Below are positions 35,341-42,548 of a stretch of DNA of 64,000 nucleotides, in pieces. The DNA is taken from NCBI GenBank assembly GCA_013299045.1, contig JAAFJX010000017.1, forward strand, positions 1-64,000. Reading direction: 5' to 3'. Both the position numbers and the translations under genes were made by a program. The notes beneath the pieces are model-generated. The model ran no database searches. It saw only the letters and a list, made by a program, of their open reading frames with translations, and was not told the DNA's origin. The DNA is from Cytophagales bacterium (GTDB lineage: Bacteria; Bacteroidota; Bacteroidia; Cytophagales; Bernardetiaceae). Positions within the stretch are counted from its first letter, which is position 1, and the number at the start of each line of letters is the position of its first letter.

Positions 35341-37764
35341 CTAGCTGCTGCAAGTAAGGCAGTCGGGGTCGTCGGGGGAGCAGGCAGGCCCATAAATTTC
35401 TTCCACCACTTCTTTTTTTACTTTGACCGCTGTTTCTGCTGCACTGTGCTGCTGCGCCAAAGATTGCGCTACACCATTAGTGCTGGCCTGTGTGAGGGCT
35501 TCTTTTTCCACCGTAAACTTAATGGCATCGGCGGCGGCCTTGGTTCGGAGATAATACATACCCGTTTTCAAGCCTTTCTTCCATGCGTAAAAGTGCATAG
35601 AAGTCAGTTTGTTGAAGTTCGCACTCGTCATGTGTACGTTCAGGCTCTGGCTCTGACAAATGTATGCACCGCGGTCGGCGGCCATATCAATAATGCTTTT
35701 CTGGCTAATTTCCCATGCCGTTTTATAGAGGGAGCGAATGTGAGCAGGAATTTCTTGTATGTTTTGCACTGAACCATTTTCAGCAATCAGGCGGTTACGG
35801 AGCTTATCGTCCCAGATACCAAGCCCAATCAAATCACGCACTAAATGCGCATTCACAACAATAAACTCGCCCGACAACACACGCCGCACATAGATATTGG
35901 AGGTATAAGGCTCAAAACATTCGTTGTTGCCCAAAATTTGGGAGGTAGAAGCCGTTGGCATTGGTGCAAGCAATAAGGAGTTTCTAGCCCCGTGCTTCAA
36001 AACCTCCTGACGGAGAGTTTCCCAGTCCCATCGTCCTGAATCAGGTTTTACGCCCCACAAATCAAATTGAAACTCCCCTTGCGAGAGAGGTGAACCAGCA
36101 TAACTCTGATAAGCCCCATGCTTAATGGCCAAATCCTTAGAGGCTGTCATGGCCGCAAAGTAAATGGTTTCAAAAATATCCTTATTGAGTTGCTTGGCCT
36201 CGGGCGAGTCAAAAGGCATTTTGAGTTTAATGAAAGCGTCTGCGAGGCCCTGTATGCCAATGCCTATTGGGCGATTGCGCATATTGGAATTGCGCGCTTC
36301 CGGAATTGGGTAATAATTGACATCAATGACCTTGTTCAAATTGCAAGTAACGTGGTAGGCCACATTATAGAGCTTCTGGTGGTCAAACACCTCCTCATTT
36401 ACAAACTTAGGTAAGGCAATAGAAGCCAAATTACAGACTGCTACTTCGTCTTTAGACGTATACTCCAGAATTTCTGTGCAGAGGTTTGAGGATTTGATAG
36501 TGCCAAGATTCTTCTGGTTAGACTTATTGTTCGCGTGGTCTTTGTAGAGCATATAAGGCGTGCCTGTTTCAATTTGGGCTTCCATAATAGCAAACCAGAG
36601 GTCTTGGGCTTTGATGGTTTTGCGCGCTCTGCCTTGTGCTTCATAAGAAGTATAAAGCGTTTCAAAGGCTTCGCCATAACAATCCGAAAGGCCAGGGGCC
36701 TCATTTGGGCAAAAGAGCGACCATTCACCGTCTTCTTCTACGCGCTTCATAAAAAGGTCTGGAATCCAGAGCGCATAAAAAAGGTCGCGAGCCCGCATCT
36801 CCTCTTTGCCGTGGTTTTTGCGCAAATCCAAGAACTCGAATACGTCTGCGTGCCAAGGCTCAAGGTACATCGCAAAAGCACCTTTGCGTTTGTTGCCGCC
36901 TTGGTCAATGTAGCGAGCAGTATCATTGAAAACCTTGAGCATAGGCACTATACCATTTGAGTAGCCATTTGTGCCGCGTATATACGAGCCTGTAGCGCGT
37001 ACATTGTGTATGTTTACGCCTATACCACCAGCAGACTGCGAAATTTTTGCGCACTGCTTGAGTGTATCATAAATGCCCTCTACACTATCCTCTTGCATCA
37101 TCAACAAAAAACAACTGCTCATTTGAGGCTTGGGTGTGGCTGCATTAAAAAGGGTTGGCGTAGCGTGTGTAAACCATTTTTCAGACATCAAATGATAACT
37201 TTCTATGAGTGCCTCAATGTCGTTGAAGTGTACGCCAAGTGCTACACGCATGAGCATATGCTGAGGACGCTCTACTATTTTGCCGTTGATGCGCAGCAAA
37301 TAAGAGCGTTCTAGCGTTTTATAACCAAAATAATCGTAGTTCAGGTCACGGCTATAATCAATGGCCTTGTCCAGAATAGGGCCGTAGCGCTTAACGACCT
37401 CAAAGGCTTGGTCAGAAATAAGCGCCGCATTTTTATCTGTCTTGGGATTGATGTAGTGATAGAGCTTGCTAATGGTTTCAGAAAATGAGTCGCTGGTTTC
37501 TTTGTGTAGGCGTGTAACCGCAATTCGGGCTGCCAGAATCCCAAAATCAGGGTGATGAGTGGTCATCGAGGCAGCGGTCTGAGCGGCCAAGTCGTCTAGC
37601 TCTACGGTCTTAACGCCATTGTATAGGCCAGCCGTAACTCTTTGGGTAATGTCTTCGGGCTTGATATAGTTCATATCCAGGCCCTTGCAAAGCCTCTGCA
37701 CCCTTTCGGTAATCTTGCGGACGTTCACTTCTTCACGTCTGCCATCTCTTTTGACTACTTCCAT
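35341..37764 (-). CDS. nrdA: Class I ribonucleotide reductase, large (alpha) subunit
   Basis: 807 residues, full length for NrdA. The enzyme reduces ribonucleoside diphosphates to the deoxy forms. An ATP-cone is at the N-terminus (residues 1-90, [21 protein letters not shown]), giving allosteric dATP control. The barrel contains [16 protein letters not shown] with the first redox cysteine, [20 protein letters not shown], and the catalytic NLCTEI loop with Cys and Glu. The radical-transfer tyrosine pair is in [11 protein letters not shown]. The C-terminal cysteine pair, which re-reduces the active site, is in DCLTCSS. The small subunit nrdB is not in the window. The unit is flanked by inverted copies of the dispersed repeat (R2 and R3). 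Confidence 0.98.
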   Translation of the reverse strand: MEVVKRDGRREEVNVRKITERVQRLCKGLDMNYIKPEDITQRVTAGLYNGVKTVELDDLAAQTAASMTTHHPDFGILAARIAVTRLHKETSDSFSETISKLYHYINPKTDKNAALISDQAFEVVKRYGPILDKAIDYSRDLNYDYFGYKTLERSYLLRINGKIVERPQHMLMRVALGVHFNDIEALIESYHLMSEKWFTHATPTLFNAATPKPQMSSCFLLMMQEDSVEGIYDTLKQCAKISQSAGGIGVNIHNVRATGSYIRGTNGYSNGIVPMLKVFNDTARYIDQGGNKRKGAFAMYLEPWHADVFEFLDLRKNHGKEEMRARDLFYALWIPDLFMKRVEEDGEWSLFCPNEAPGLSDCYGEAFETLYTSYEAQGRARKTIKAQDLWFAIMEAQIETGTPYMLYKDHANNKSNQKNLGTIKSSNLCTEILEYTSKDEVAVCNLASIALPKFVNEEVFDHQKLYNVAYHVTCNLNKVIDVNYYPIPEARNSNMRNRPIGIGIQGLADAFIKLKMPFDSPEAKQLNKDIFETIYFAAMTASKDLAIKHGAYQSYAGSPLSQGEFQFDLWGVKPDSGRWDWETLRQEVLKHGARNSLLLAPMPTASTSQILGNNECFEPYTSNIYVRRVLSGEFIVVNAHLVRDLIGLGIWDDKLRNRLIAENGSVQNIQEIPAHIRSLYKTAWEISQKSIIDMAADRGAYICQSQSLNVHMTSANFNKLTSMHFYAWKKGLKTGMYYLRTKAAADAIKFTVEKEALTQASTNGVAQSLAQQHSAAETAVKVKKEVVEEIYGPACSPDDPDCLTCSS

Positions 37765-38305
37765 GTTGTTTTTAGGTTCATTATAAAAGAAAACAAAATA
37801 TGTTTGGGCTTAGTCAAAGTCTTTTTTGGCTAGCCAAATGCGTGTATTTTTTGGTGTTTATCGTCAATGCTACGGCCTTGTCAAGTCAATTAAAGTGCCG
37901 AATTTTGTGTAGCCTTGCTGTTATGTTTTAATCTTGCCAAAGATTATTTGGTAAGCGGCTCTCTCTAATAGGCTAAGCAATATACGGAAAAGATTAGACC
38001 CCATTCATTCGTATAAAGAAATATACCTCAAAAGTCTGAGCATTGGCAGTGCACTGGCAGTTGTAATTTATTAGTAACGAAATTATTATATCAAACTGAC
38101 AATTAGTCAGTGGTAAAGATATAAGGGCAGGATAAAATTGGCATTGCGTATTGATTTTAAACCTTGTGATGGATAGACAAAATGGTACTGCTACATCAGC
38201 TTCACTCAAAGACACATATTTCAACGAGAATAAGGTGTTGCCAACGATTTTTTTTAATGCTCATGTATTTTGAAATAGAACTTAAGGAATTAGAAAACGC
38301 TTTTT
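37765..38305. other. Intergenic region upstream of nrdA
   Basis: About 540 bases of AT-rich DNA that should hold the nrdA promoter. A 76-codon frame (37994-38224, minus) has no recognisable product. I looked for an NrdR-box pair and did not find a convincing one. Confidence 0.5.
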
Positions 38306-38597
38306 AGCTTTCCTTTAAAATACATCTAAGTTGCTTATTATCAGTAAATTAAACAAGCGTTTTATCTTCAAAATATCTTAGTTATTTATTAAAACCGTGC
38401 TTTCCTCAGAGTTGCGGGGGTTCTTAACAAAATCAAGCTCTTAACTTAACCTCTCTTGAGTCGTCAAAAAGCCTTTTTTGAGTTCCAATTGCCCTCTTTT
38501 CACTTTTGTAGAGGCCATTTTCTCGCGTTTTCAAATAACTTTTTGTCAAATTCCTTACATCTAACTTTTTGACTAATGATTGTTTTTCTACAATTTA

Positions 38598-38688
38598 TTG
38601 GGCGTTCCCGCTTCGCGGTCGTTCGTCTTTGGGCTTCGCTTCGCTTCGGTGCTACGCACTAAACCCGCCGCCTCTCTAACGCAAATAC
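38598..38688 (+). repeat. GC-rich 90-base block, inverted relative to 34381-34474
   Basis: GGGCGTTCCCGCTTCGCGG... to GCAAATAC. Apart from one C it is the reverse complement of 34381-34474. It contains short internal repeats (TTCGCTTCGCTTCGG). Markedly more GC-rich than the flanks. Confidence 0.9.
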
Positions 38689-38786
38689 AGGCCAATAGAC
38701 GTACTCAATAACAAAAAAAAAGATAAAGTCGCAAACCCGCTTGATGCCTAAAAATTGCTTTTGTCCTATTTTGCCTTAGCTATAGG

Positions 38787-38830
38787 ATAGCCGTATCATA
38801 GCCGTATCATAGCCGTATGATAGCCGTAGT
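38787..38830. repeat. 11-base tandem repeat, four units
   Basis: ATAGCCGTATC repeated three times with a fourth variant (ATAGCCGTAGT), the third ending G. Lies inside repeat R3. Confidence 0.9.
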
Positions 38831-39264
38831 TGGCCGTACTTTAAAAGTAAAGCCTCTATCTTAGAAAAGTACAATTATTCGCTTTCCAAAACTTACATCT
38901 CTCAGAGAGGTTAATTAAGAGCTTGTTTTGTAAGAGATTGAATCAGAGAAAAAGCCATTCGCTGGGTTAGATGAAAAAAGGCTATTTTTTCACCTAAATT
39001 GGCCTTTTGCGAGGCTTGATTTTTTTGCTATGCCTTGCGGTCGGAACTTACAACTCATGCTTCAGTTCTGCATCAAGGCAAAAAGTAGAGAAGAGAAGTC
39101 TATCAAAGGCCGTCAAGGTGTTCCCAAAATAGGCAAGCTATTCTCCTTAAATTTAGCTTACATCTATTGAATGTGCTTTTTAAGGGACGACTTTTTAGCT
39201 TTTTTATGGAAAAACACAAAAATTTCGGATATTTGCGCGCCTTTTTATCATTAGAGCTGTAACT

Positions 39265-39999
39265 ATGTATTACGACAACGATTGGGCTGTTATTATCCCA
39301 ATGGCGAACGAAGAGCCTGATTTCAAAGAATTTATAGAAGAGCTGAGAACAGTTTTAAACCGACTTCAAACAGGTAAGGTGTACCTGATTGTGGACAATG
39401 TTTCTAAAGACCGTACCCGCGAACTCTGCGAAGAACTCTCTAGCCAAGACCAGCGCTTTTGTACAATTTGGGCTCCCGAGAACCGCTCTGTTGTAGATGC
39501 TTACCTGCGTGGCTACCGCGAGGCTTATGCGCAAAACCACGAAATTATTATTGAAATGGACGCTGGGCTTTCGCATGACCCTAAGGCTTTACCTATGTTT
39601 TTGCGTGTTCTGAACGAAGGCAACCATTGTGCGTTTGGCAGTCGTTTTATCAATGGCGGCTCAATGGCAGACTCCCCCTTTAAGCGGCGTGTGCTCTCAA
39701 AAGCAGGTACAGTTCTTTCTAACTACTTGTTGGGCACTAAATTATATGATATGACCTCAGGCTTTCAAGGCTTCCACAGGCAGGTAGTGGGCGAGTTTTT
39801 AAACTATAGGCTCTTGTCCAAAGCGCACTTTTATCAGACCGAACTGCGCTACTTGTTACGCAAAAAACGTTGTGCTGAAATTCCCATTCACTACCAGGCC
39901 CCCTCACCTCGCGTATCGCAGAATGCTATCACAAACTCCCTATCAGTTTTGTGGTATTATTTGCTTAAACGACTTACCTTCAAGGCTATAAATCTCTAG
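39265..39999 (+). CDS. Glycosyltransferase family 2, polyprenol-phosphate mannosyltransferase-like
   Basis: 244 residues. GT-A fold with WAVIIPMANEE at the start, LIVDNVSKDRTRELCEEL, then the metal-binding DxD equivalent EMDAGLSHDP, followed by FGSRFINGGSM and YDMTSGFQGFHR, as in dolichol/polyprenol monophosphomannose synthases. No membrane helix at the C-terminus, so the soluble form. It likely moves a sugar from a nucleotide to a lipid carrier for surface glycans. No other glycan gene adjacent; repeat R3 ends 72 bases upstream. Confidence 0.88.
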   Translation: MYYDNDWAVIIPMANEEPDFKEFIEELRTVLNRLQTGKVYLIVDNVSKDRTRELCEELSSQDQRFCTIWAPENRSVVDAYLRGYREAYAQNHEIIIEMDAGLSHDPKALPMFLRVLNEGNHCAFGSRFINGGSMADSPFKRRVLSKAGTVLSNYLLGTKLYDMTSGFQGFHRQVVGEFLNYRLLSKAHFYQTELRYLLRKKRCAEIPIHYQAPSPRVSQNAITNSLSVLWYYLLKRLTFKAINL

Positions 40000-40162
40000 T
40001 ACTTGCCAAACTTTTTTTACAAATCGGCAGTGTTTTAACACCAGAAAACATACAAGGCCTCAAAAAGTTTGCCAGCCGCATAGATGCCCACAAATACAAA
40101 ACACAAGATTGTTGAAGTATTGCGTTTTTTTAAAACAGATACAAATATAGATTACTGATGAG

Positions 40163-40390
40163 ATGAAAGAAATCTTACAAGAACATTGGCTTTACTGCCT
40201 TTATGAAGATGGCGAACGTCTTATTCTGAGCGTTGTCTGTGGTACTACAGAGGTTTATGATATTGAGGTTGAACTGACTCCTGAAGAAAAACAACAGTTT
40301 GTCGCTTTGGGCAAGCCCTTTATCCATAGTTTGGCTCTCAGAATTAACTCACATCCTACCGACTATGAAAATAAAAACCGCAAACGCTAA
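40163..40390 (+). CDS. Small hypothetical protein
   Basis: 75 residues, acidic in the middle with a basic end (ENKNRKR). Pattern: HWLYCLYEDGERLILSVVCGTTEVYDIEVEL, two or three beta strands, then a short helix TPEEKQQFVALG and FIHSLALRIN. It looks like a real small folded protein with reasonable codon use. No family recognised. It lies between the glycosyltransferase and the convergent toxin/immunity-like array. Confidence 0.6.
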   Translation: MKEILQEHWLYCLYEDGERLILSVVCGTTEVYDIEVELTPEEKQQFVALGKPFIHSLALRINSHPTDYENKNRKR

Positions 40391-40542
40391 TTCAAGTTAA
40401 ATGAGGATTTTAGGGCCTTGAATTAAAACTCTAAAAAAGAATAAAAGTTGTTACTAAAAAGCGTTTTACTTTTGGGCTATGCTCATAGGCAATAACCGTT
40501 TTTTTGACCCAAATATATCGCAAAAATAATCATTTTTCCTCA

Positions 40543-41016
40543 TCAAAACCATTCCTTGGGCGGAAAAACAGGATTGTAGTAAAAAGTGGGCATATCAGGA
40601 ACACTTTTGTATTGGCGGCGCAGCCAACGAAAAAAACGGTCAACACAAAGCCCAAATTCTGGATTTTTATGTTTTTTTTCGTCCACTATATTCATAAAGT
40701 TATTGGGATAATAAAAACGCATACGATAAATTTCTTTCTTTTTATCAAAAAAAGTACACGTCATAATTTCGCTTTTTAATGAATCAATACGGAATTTTTG
40801 TTGTCCTTCTTGTTCAAAACTTTGGTAAGCTATATGTGCCGTTTTGAAAGTAACATAACCTGTACTTTCCCAAATAGTTAGCAAATTTTGTGCATAGAGC
40901 GGTTCAGGACGCAACGATAACTGGTCTTTGAGCAATACAAAATTTCTTTCACGAAGATATTTTTGTATCTTTTCAATATCTTTTTGTGCGATGTATAAAT
41001 TAATCTGCTTTCCCAT
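40543..41016 (-). CDS. Putative immunity protein, unit 1 (B1)
   Basis: 157 residues from the ATG at 41016, matching the start of its paralogue at 41871 (MGKQINLY); the longer frame to 41049 is less likely. It begins IEKIQKYLRERNF and has alternating beta-like segments (FKTAHIAYQSFEQEGQQKFRI, TCTFFDKKKEIYRMRFYYP). The C-terminal 45 residues (KKHKNPEFGLCVDRFFRWLR, then QYKSVPDMPTFYYNPVFPPK) are identical to B2. The start codon lies inside the end of A1 (17-base overlap), so translation is probably coupled. The order small nuclease-like domain then variable partner is that of polymorphic toxin/immunity modules. Immunity role is inferred from context; no family name given. Confidence 0.6.
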   Translation of the reverse strand: MGKQINLYIAQKDIEKIQKYLRERNFVLLKDQLSLRPEPLYAQNLLTIWESTGYVTFKTAHIAYQSFEQEGQQKFRIDSLKSEIMTCTFFDKKKEIYRMRFYYPNNFMNIVDEKKHKNPEFGLCVDRFFRWLRRQYKSVPDMPTFYYNPVFPPKEWF

Positions 41017-41356
41017 GTTCGTCCAAAATATATTTCTCATAATTAACAAAATTTACACAAATATCGAGATGCGATTCAATATCATCGATTGCCTCTTGCT
41101 CTCTTTTCACAGGTTTTCCGTCTTTATCAACCTTACCTACCTGCACAATTTTAAAAAATTGCAGCGGCTTTTGCTTACTAAATGCTGCTACATCAGCTAC
41201 TCTTGTCTTTTTCTTGCCGTTGGGCGTAGCAATAGGCACCTCCATCTCTACCTTTAGATGAAGCTGATTTTTGTATGCTGAAGTAGTTTTTTCAAATTCC
41301 GCCTTTTGCACCTCTTGGTGCTTCTGCGAACCTTTTTTGCCGTTCGGACTAGCCAT
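41000..41356 (-). CDS. Putative stand-alone REase-fold toxin domain, unit 1 (A1)
   Basis: 118 residues. It starts MASPNGKKGSQKHQEVQKAE. Then come TPNGKKKTRVADVAAFS and FFKIVQVGKVDKDGKPVKREQEAIDDIESHL. This wording, an Asp in R-x-A-D and a Q-V-G-K strand followed by GKPVKRE-x-A-I-x-DI, is typical of PD-(D/E)xK (restriction-endonuclease-like) toxin ends carried by RHS, YD-repeat and similar polymorphic toxins. Here the domain is alone: an in-frame TGA lies two codons before the ATG, so it is not cut from a longer chain. No signal peptide. It overlaps B1 by 17 bases and follows B2 by 41 bases. Confidence 0.6.
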   Translation of the reverse strand: MASPNGKKGSQKHQEVQKAEFEKTTSAYKNQLHLKVEMEVPIATPNGKKKTRVADVAAFSKQKPLQFFKIVQVGKVDKDGKPVKREQEAIDDIESHLDICVNFVNYEKYILDEHGKAD

Positions 41357-41397
41357 TCCTGTTCAGTTTCGGAGGCAAAAATAATCATTTTTCCTCA

Positions 41398-41871
41398 TCA
41401 AAACCATTCCTTGGGCGGAAAAACAGGATTGTAGTAAAAAGTGGGCATATCAGGAACACTTTTGTATTGGCGGCGCAGCCAACGAAAAAAACGGTCAACA
41501 CAAAGCCCAAATTCTGGATTTTTATGTTTTTTTTCGTGATTTTCGAAGTAATAGGGGCAATAATAGAAACGAACACGGAAAACATCGTCTTTGCTATCAT
41601 AATAGCTAAAAGTTATCGTTTCAGCTTTGTCGTCTGTAGGGCGAAATAGCAATGTTCCTTCTTTTTCAAAGGTAAGATAGTCAAAATAAGTATTTTCAAA
41701 AGCCAAAAATCTTGCCCAGGCTTTTTCATTCGTAATCAATGAGGGGACTGTAAGCAAATTTGGCTCAGGCCTAATTTTATCCGCAAAAAAAAGAAACCTA
41801 TGGCCTTGTAGGTACTTTTGTACTTTTTCAATATCAATTTGCCGTAGGTATAAATTAATTTGTTTTCCCAT
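41398..41871 (-). CDS. Putative immunity protein, unit 2 (B2)
   Basis: 157 residues, the same length as B1. N-terminus MGKQINLYLRQIDIEKVQKYL and the C-terminal 45 residues match B1, but the centre (residues 25-110) is strongly diverged (PSLITNEKAWARFLAFENTY versus LLTIWESTGYVTFKTAHIAY). Conserved ends with a variable middle suggest specificity for different A proteins, or recombination at the ends. The gene lies within the 3' end of A2 in another frame. Confidence 0.6.
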   Translation of the reverse strand: MGKQINLYLRQIDIEKVQKYLQGHRFLFFADKIRPEPNLLTVPSLITNEKAWARFLAFENTYFDYLTFEKEGTLLFRPTDDKAETITFSYYDSKDDVFRVRFYYCPYYFENHEKKHKNPEFGLCVDRFFRWLRRQYKSVPDMPTFYYNPVFPPKEWF

Positions 41872-42209
41872 TTTTTGTGCTTGAAATAGTTCTCGTAATC
41901 CACAAAATTTACTTTCACATTAAAATGTGCTTCAATATCCTCTATTGCTTCTTGTTCGCGTTTGACAGGTTTTCCGTCCTTACCCATTCTTCCAATCTGT
42001 ACAATTTTGAAAAACTCTAAAGGCTTTTCCATACTGAATGCCGCTACATCTGCCACACGCCCTTTTTTCTTGCCGTTAGGAGTCGAAATAGGCACTTCTG
42101 TATCTACCTTAACTTCTTCAGTCAGAAATTCTAATTTTGTTTTTTCCTGCTCCGCCTTTTGCACCTCTTGGTGCTTCTGCGAACCTTTTTTGCCGTTCGG
42201 ACTAGCCAT
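41736..42209 (-). CDS. Putative stand-alone REase-fold toxin domain, unit 2 (A2), with extended C-terminus
   Basis: Open frame of 157 residues. The first about 115 align with A1 (MASPNGKKGSQKHQEVQKAE, STPNGKKKGRVADVAAFS, FFKIVQIGRMGKDGKPVKRE, EAIEDIEAHFNVKVNFVDYENY). Near the B2 start codon the spacing differs from unit 1 by one base, so A2 misses the early stop and reads 136 bases into B2 in another frame. The last about 40 residues (KLILKKYKSTYKAIGFFFLR) are therefore by-products of B2 DNA and probably not functional. First gene of the array; a remnant of a third B gene lies just upstream. Confidence 0.6.
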   Translation of the reverse strand: MASPNGKKGSQKHQEVQKAEQEKTKLEFLTEEVKVDTEVPISTPNGKKKGRVADVAAFSMEKPLEFFKIVQIGRMGKDGKPVKREQEAIEDIEAHFNVKVNFVDYENYFKHKKWENKLIYTYGKLILKKYKSTYKAIGFFFLRIKLGLSQICLQSPH

Positions 42210-42250
42210 TCCTGTTCAGTTTCGGAGGCAAAAATAATCATTTTTCCTCA

Positions 42251-42298
42251 TCAAAACCATTCCTTGGGCAGAAAAACAGGATTGTAGTAAAAAGTGGG
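42251..42298 (-). pseudogene. Remnant 3' end of a third immunity-like gene (B3)
   Basis: Sixteen codons, PTFYYNPVFLPKEWF and the stop, match the ends of B1 and B2 with one change (Leu for Pro). Upstream of it the similarity stops abruptly, so the array has been cut here. Confidence 0.85.
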
Positions 42299-42490
42299 CT
42301 TCTGTATTTATGACGATTTATTGGTCATGATAATACGCTTCTTTTGATTTCGTTATTGACGCATTGTTCGTCGTCAATGGTTTATTGATATAAACACGGT
42401 CGCTTCTTAGTTATCCACTTTCCTTTTTTCAGCATTATCAAAGCCTTAGAGGTAGCTAAAAACATTACTTGTTATGCCATACTAATTTTA

Positions 42491-42521
42491 TTTGCTCCTT
42501 GCTGAAAAAGAGCTAATTTTG
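42491..42521 (+). promoter_or_regulatory. Predicted promoter of the purF-like gene
   Basis: TTTG at 42491-42494 and TAATTTTG at 42514-42521 with a 19-base spacer, 27 bases before the ATG at 42549. It supports that ATG over an in-frame TTG at 42492, which lies within the promoter. Confidence 0.65.
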
Positions 42522-42548
42522 TGGCTAAATTACAGCACTTTTCACCTC

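Larger units (their letters stand above)
38306..39192 (+). repeat. Dispersed repeat family, copy R3, longest form
   Basis: About 887 bases from AGCTTTCCTTTAAAA (38306) to TTTTTAAGGGACGACT (39192). It holds, in order, the CAGTAAATTAAACAAGCG part, the GC-rich block (38598-38688), the 11-base tandem repeats, the AAAAAGCCATTCGCTGG part and the terminal AAGGCCGTCAAGGTGTTCCC core. The order and orientation are as in R4 and opposite to R2. Non-coding. Confidence 0.8.
40520..42299 (-). repeat. Tandem array of about 855-base units (putative toxin/immunity cassettes)
   Basis: The 162 bases at 40520-40681 appear identical to 41375-41536, and the first about 70 bases recur again at 42228-42299. Spacing is 855 and 853 bases. 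Each unit runs, on the minus strand, from a MASPNGKKGSQKHQE gene to a MGKQINLY gene. The middles of the genes have diverged, while unit borders stay identical. Confidence 0.95.

Noticed and set aside
37994-38224. 76-codon minus-strand frame upstream of nrdA
   Set aside because: Low-complexity, unsupported; probably chance.
34217-38688. Composite transposon carrying nrdA
   Set aside because: No transposase between or in the repeats; flanking inverted copies alone do not prove mobility.
40543-42209. Sequence error or assembly duplication as the cause of the tandem array
   Set aside because: The gene centres differ strongly and the spacings differ by two bases, so the units are real diverged copies.
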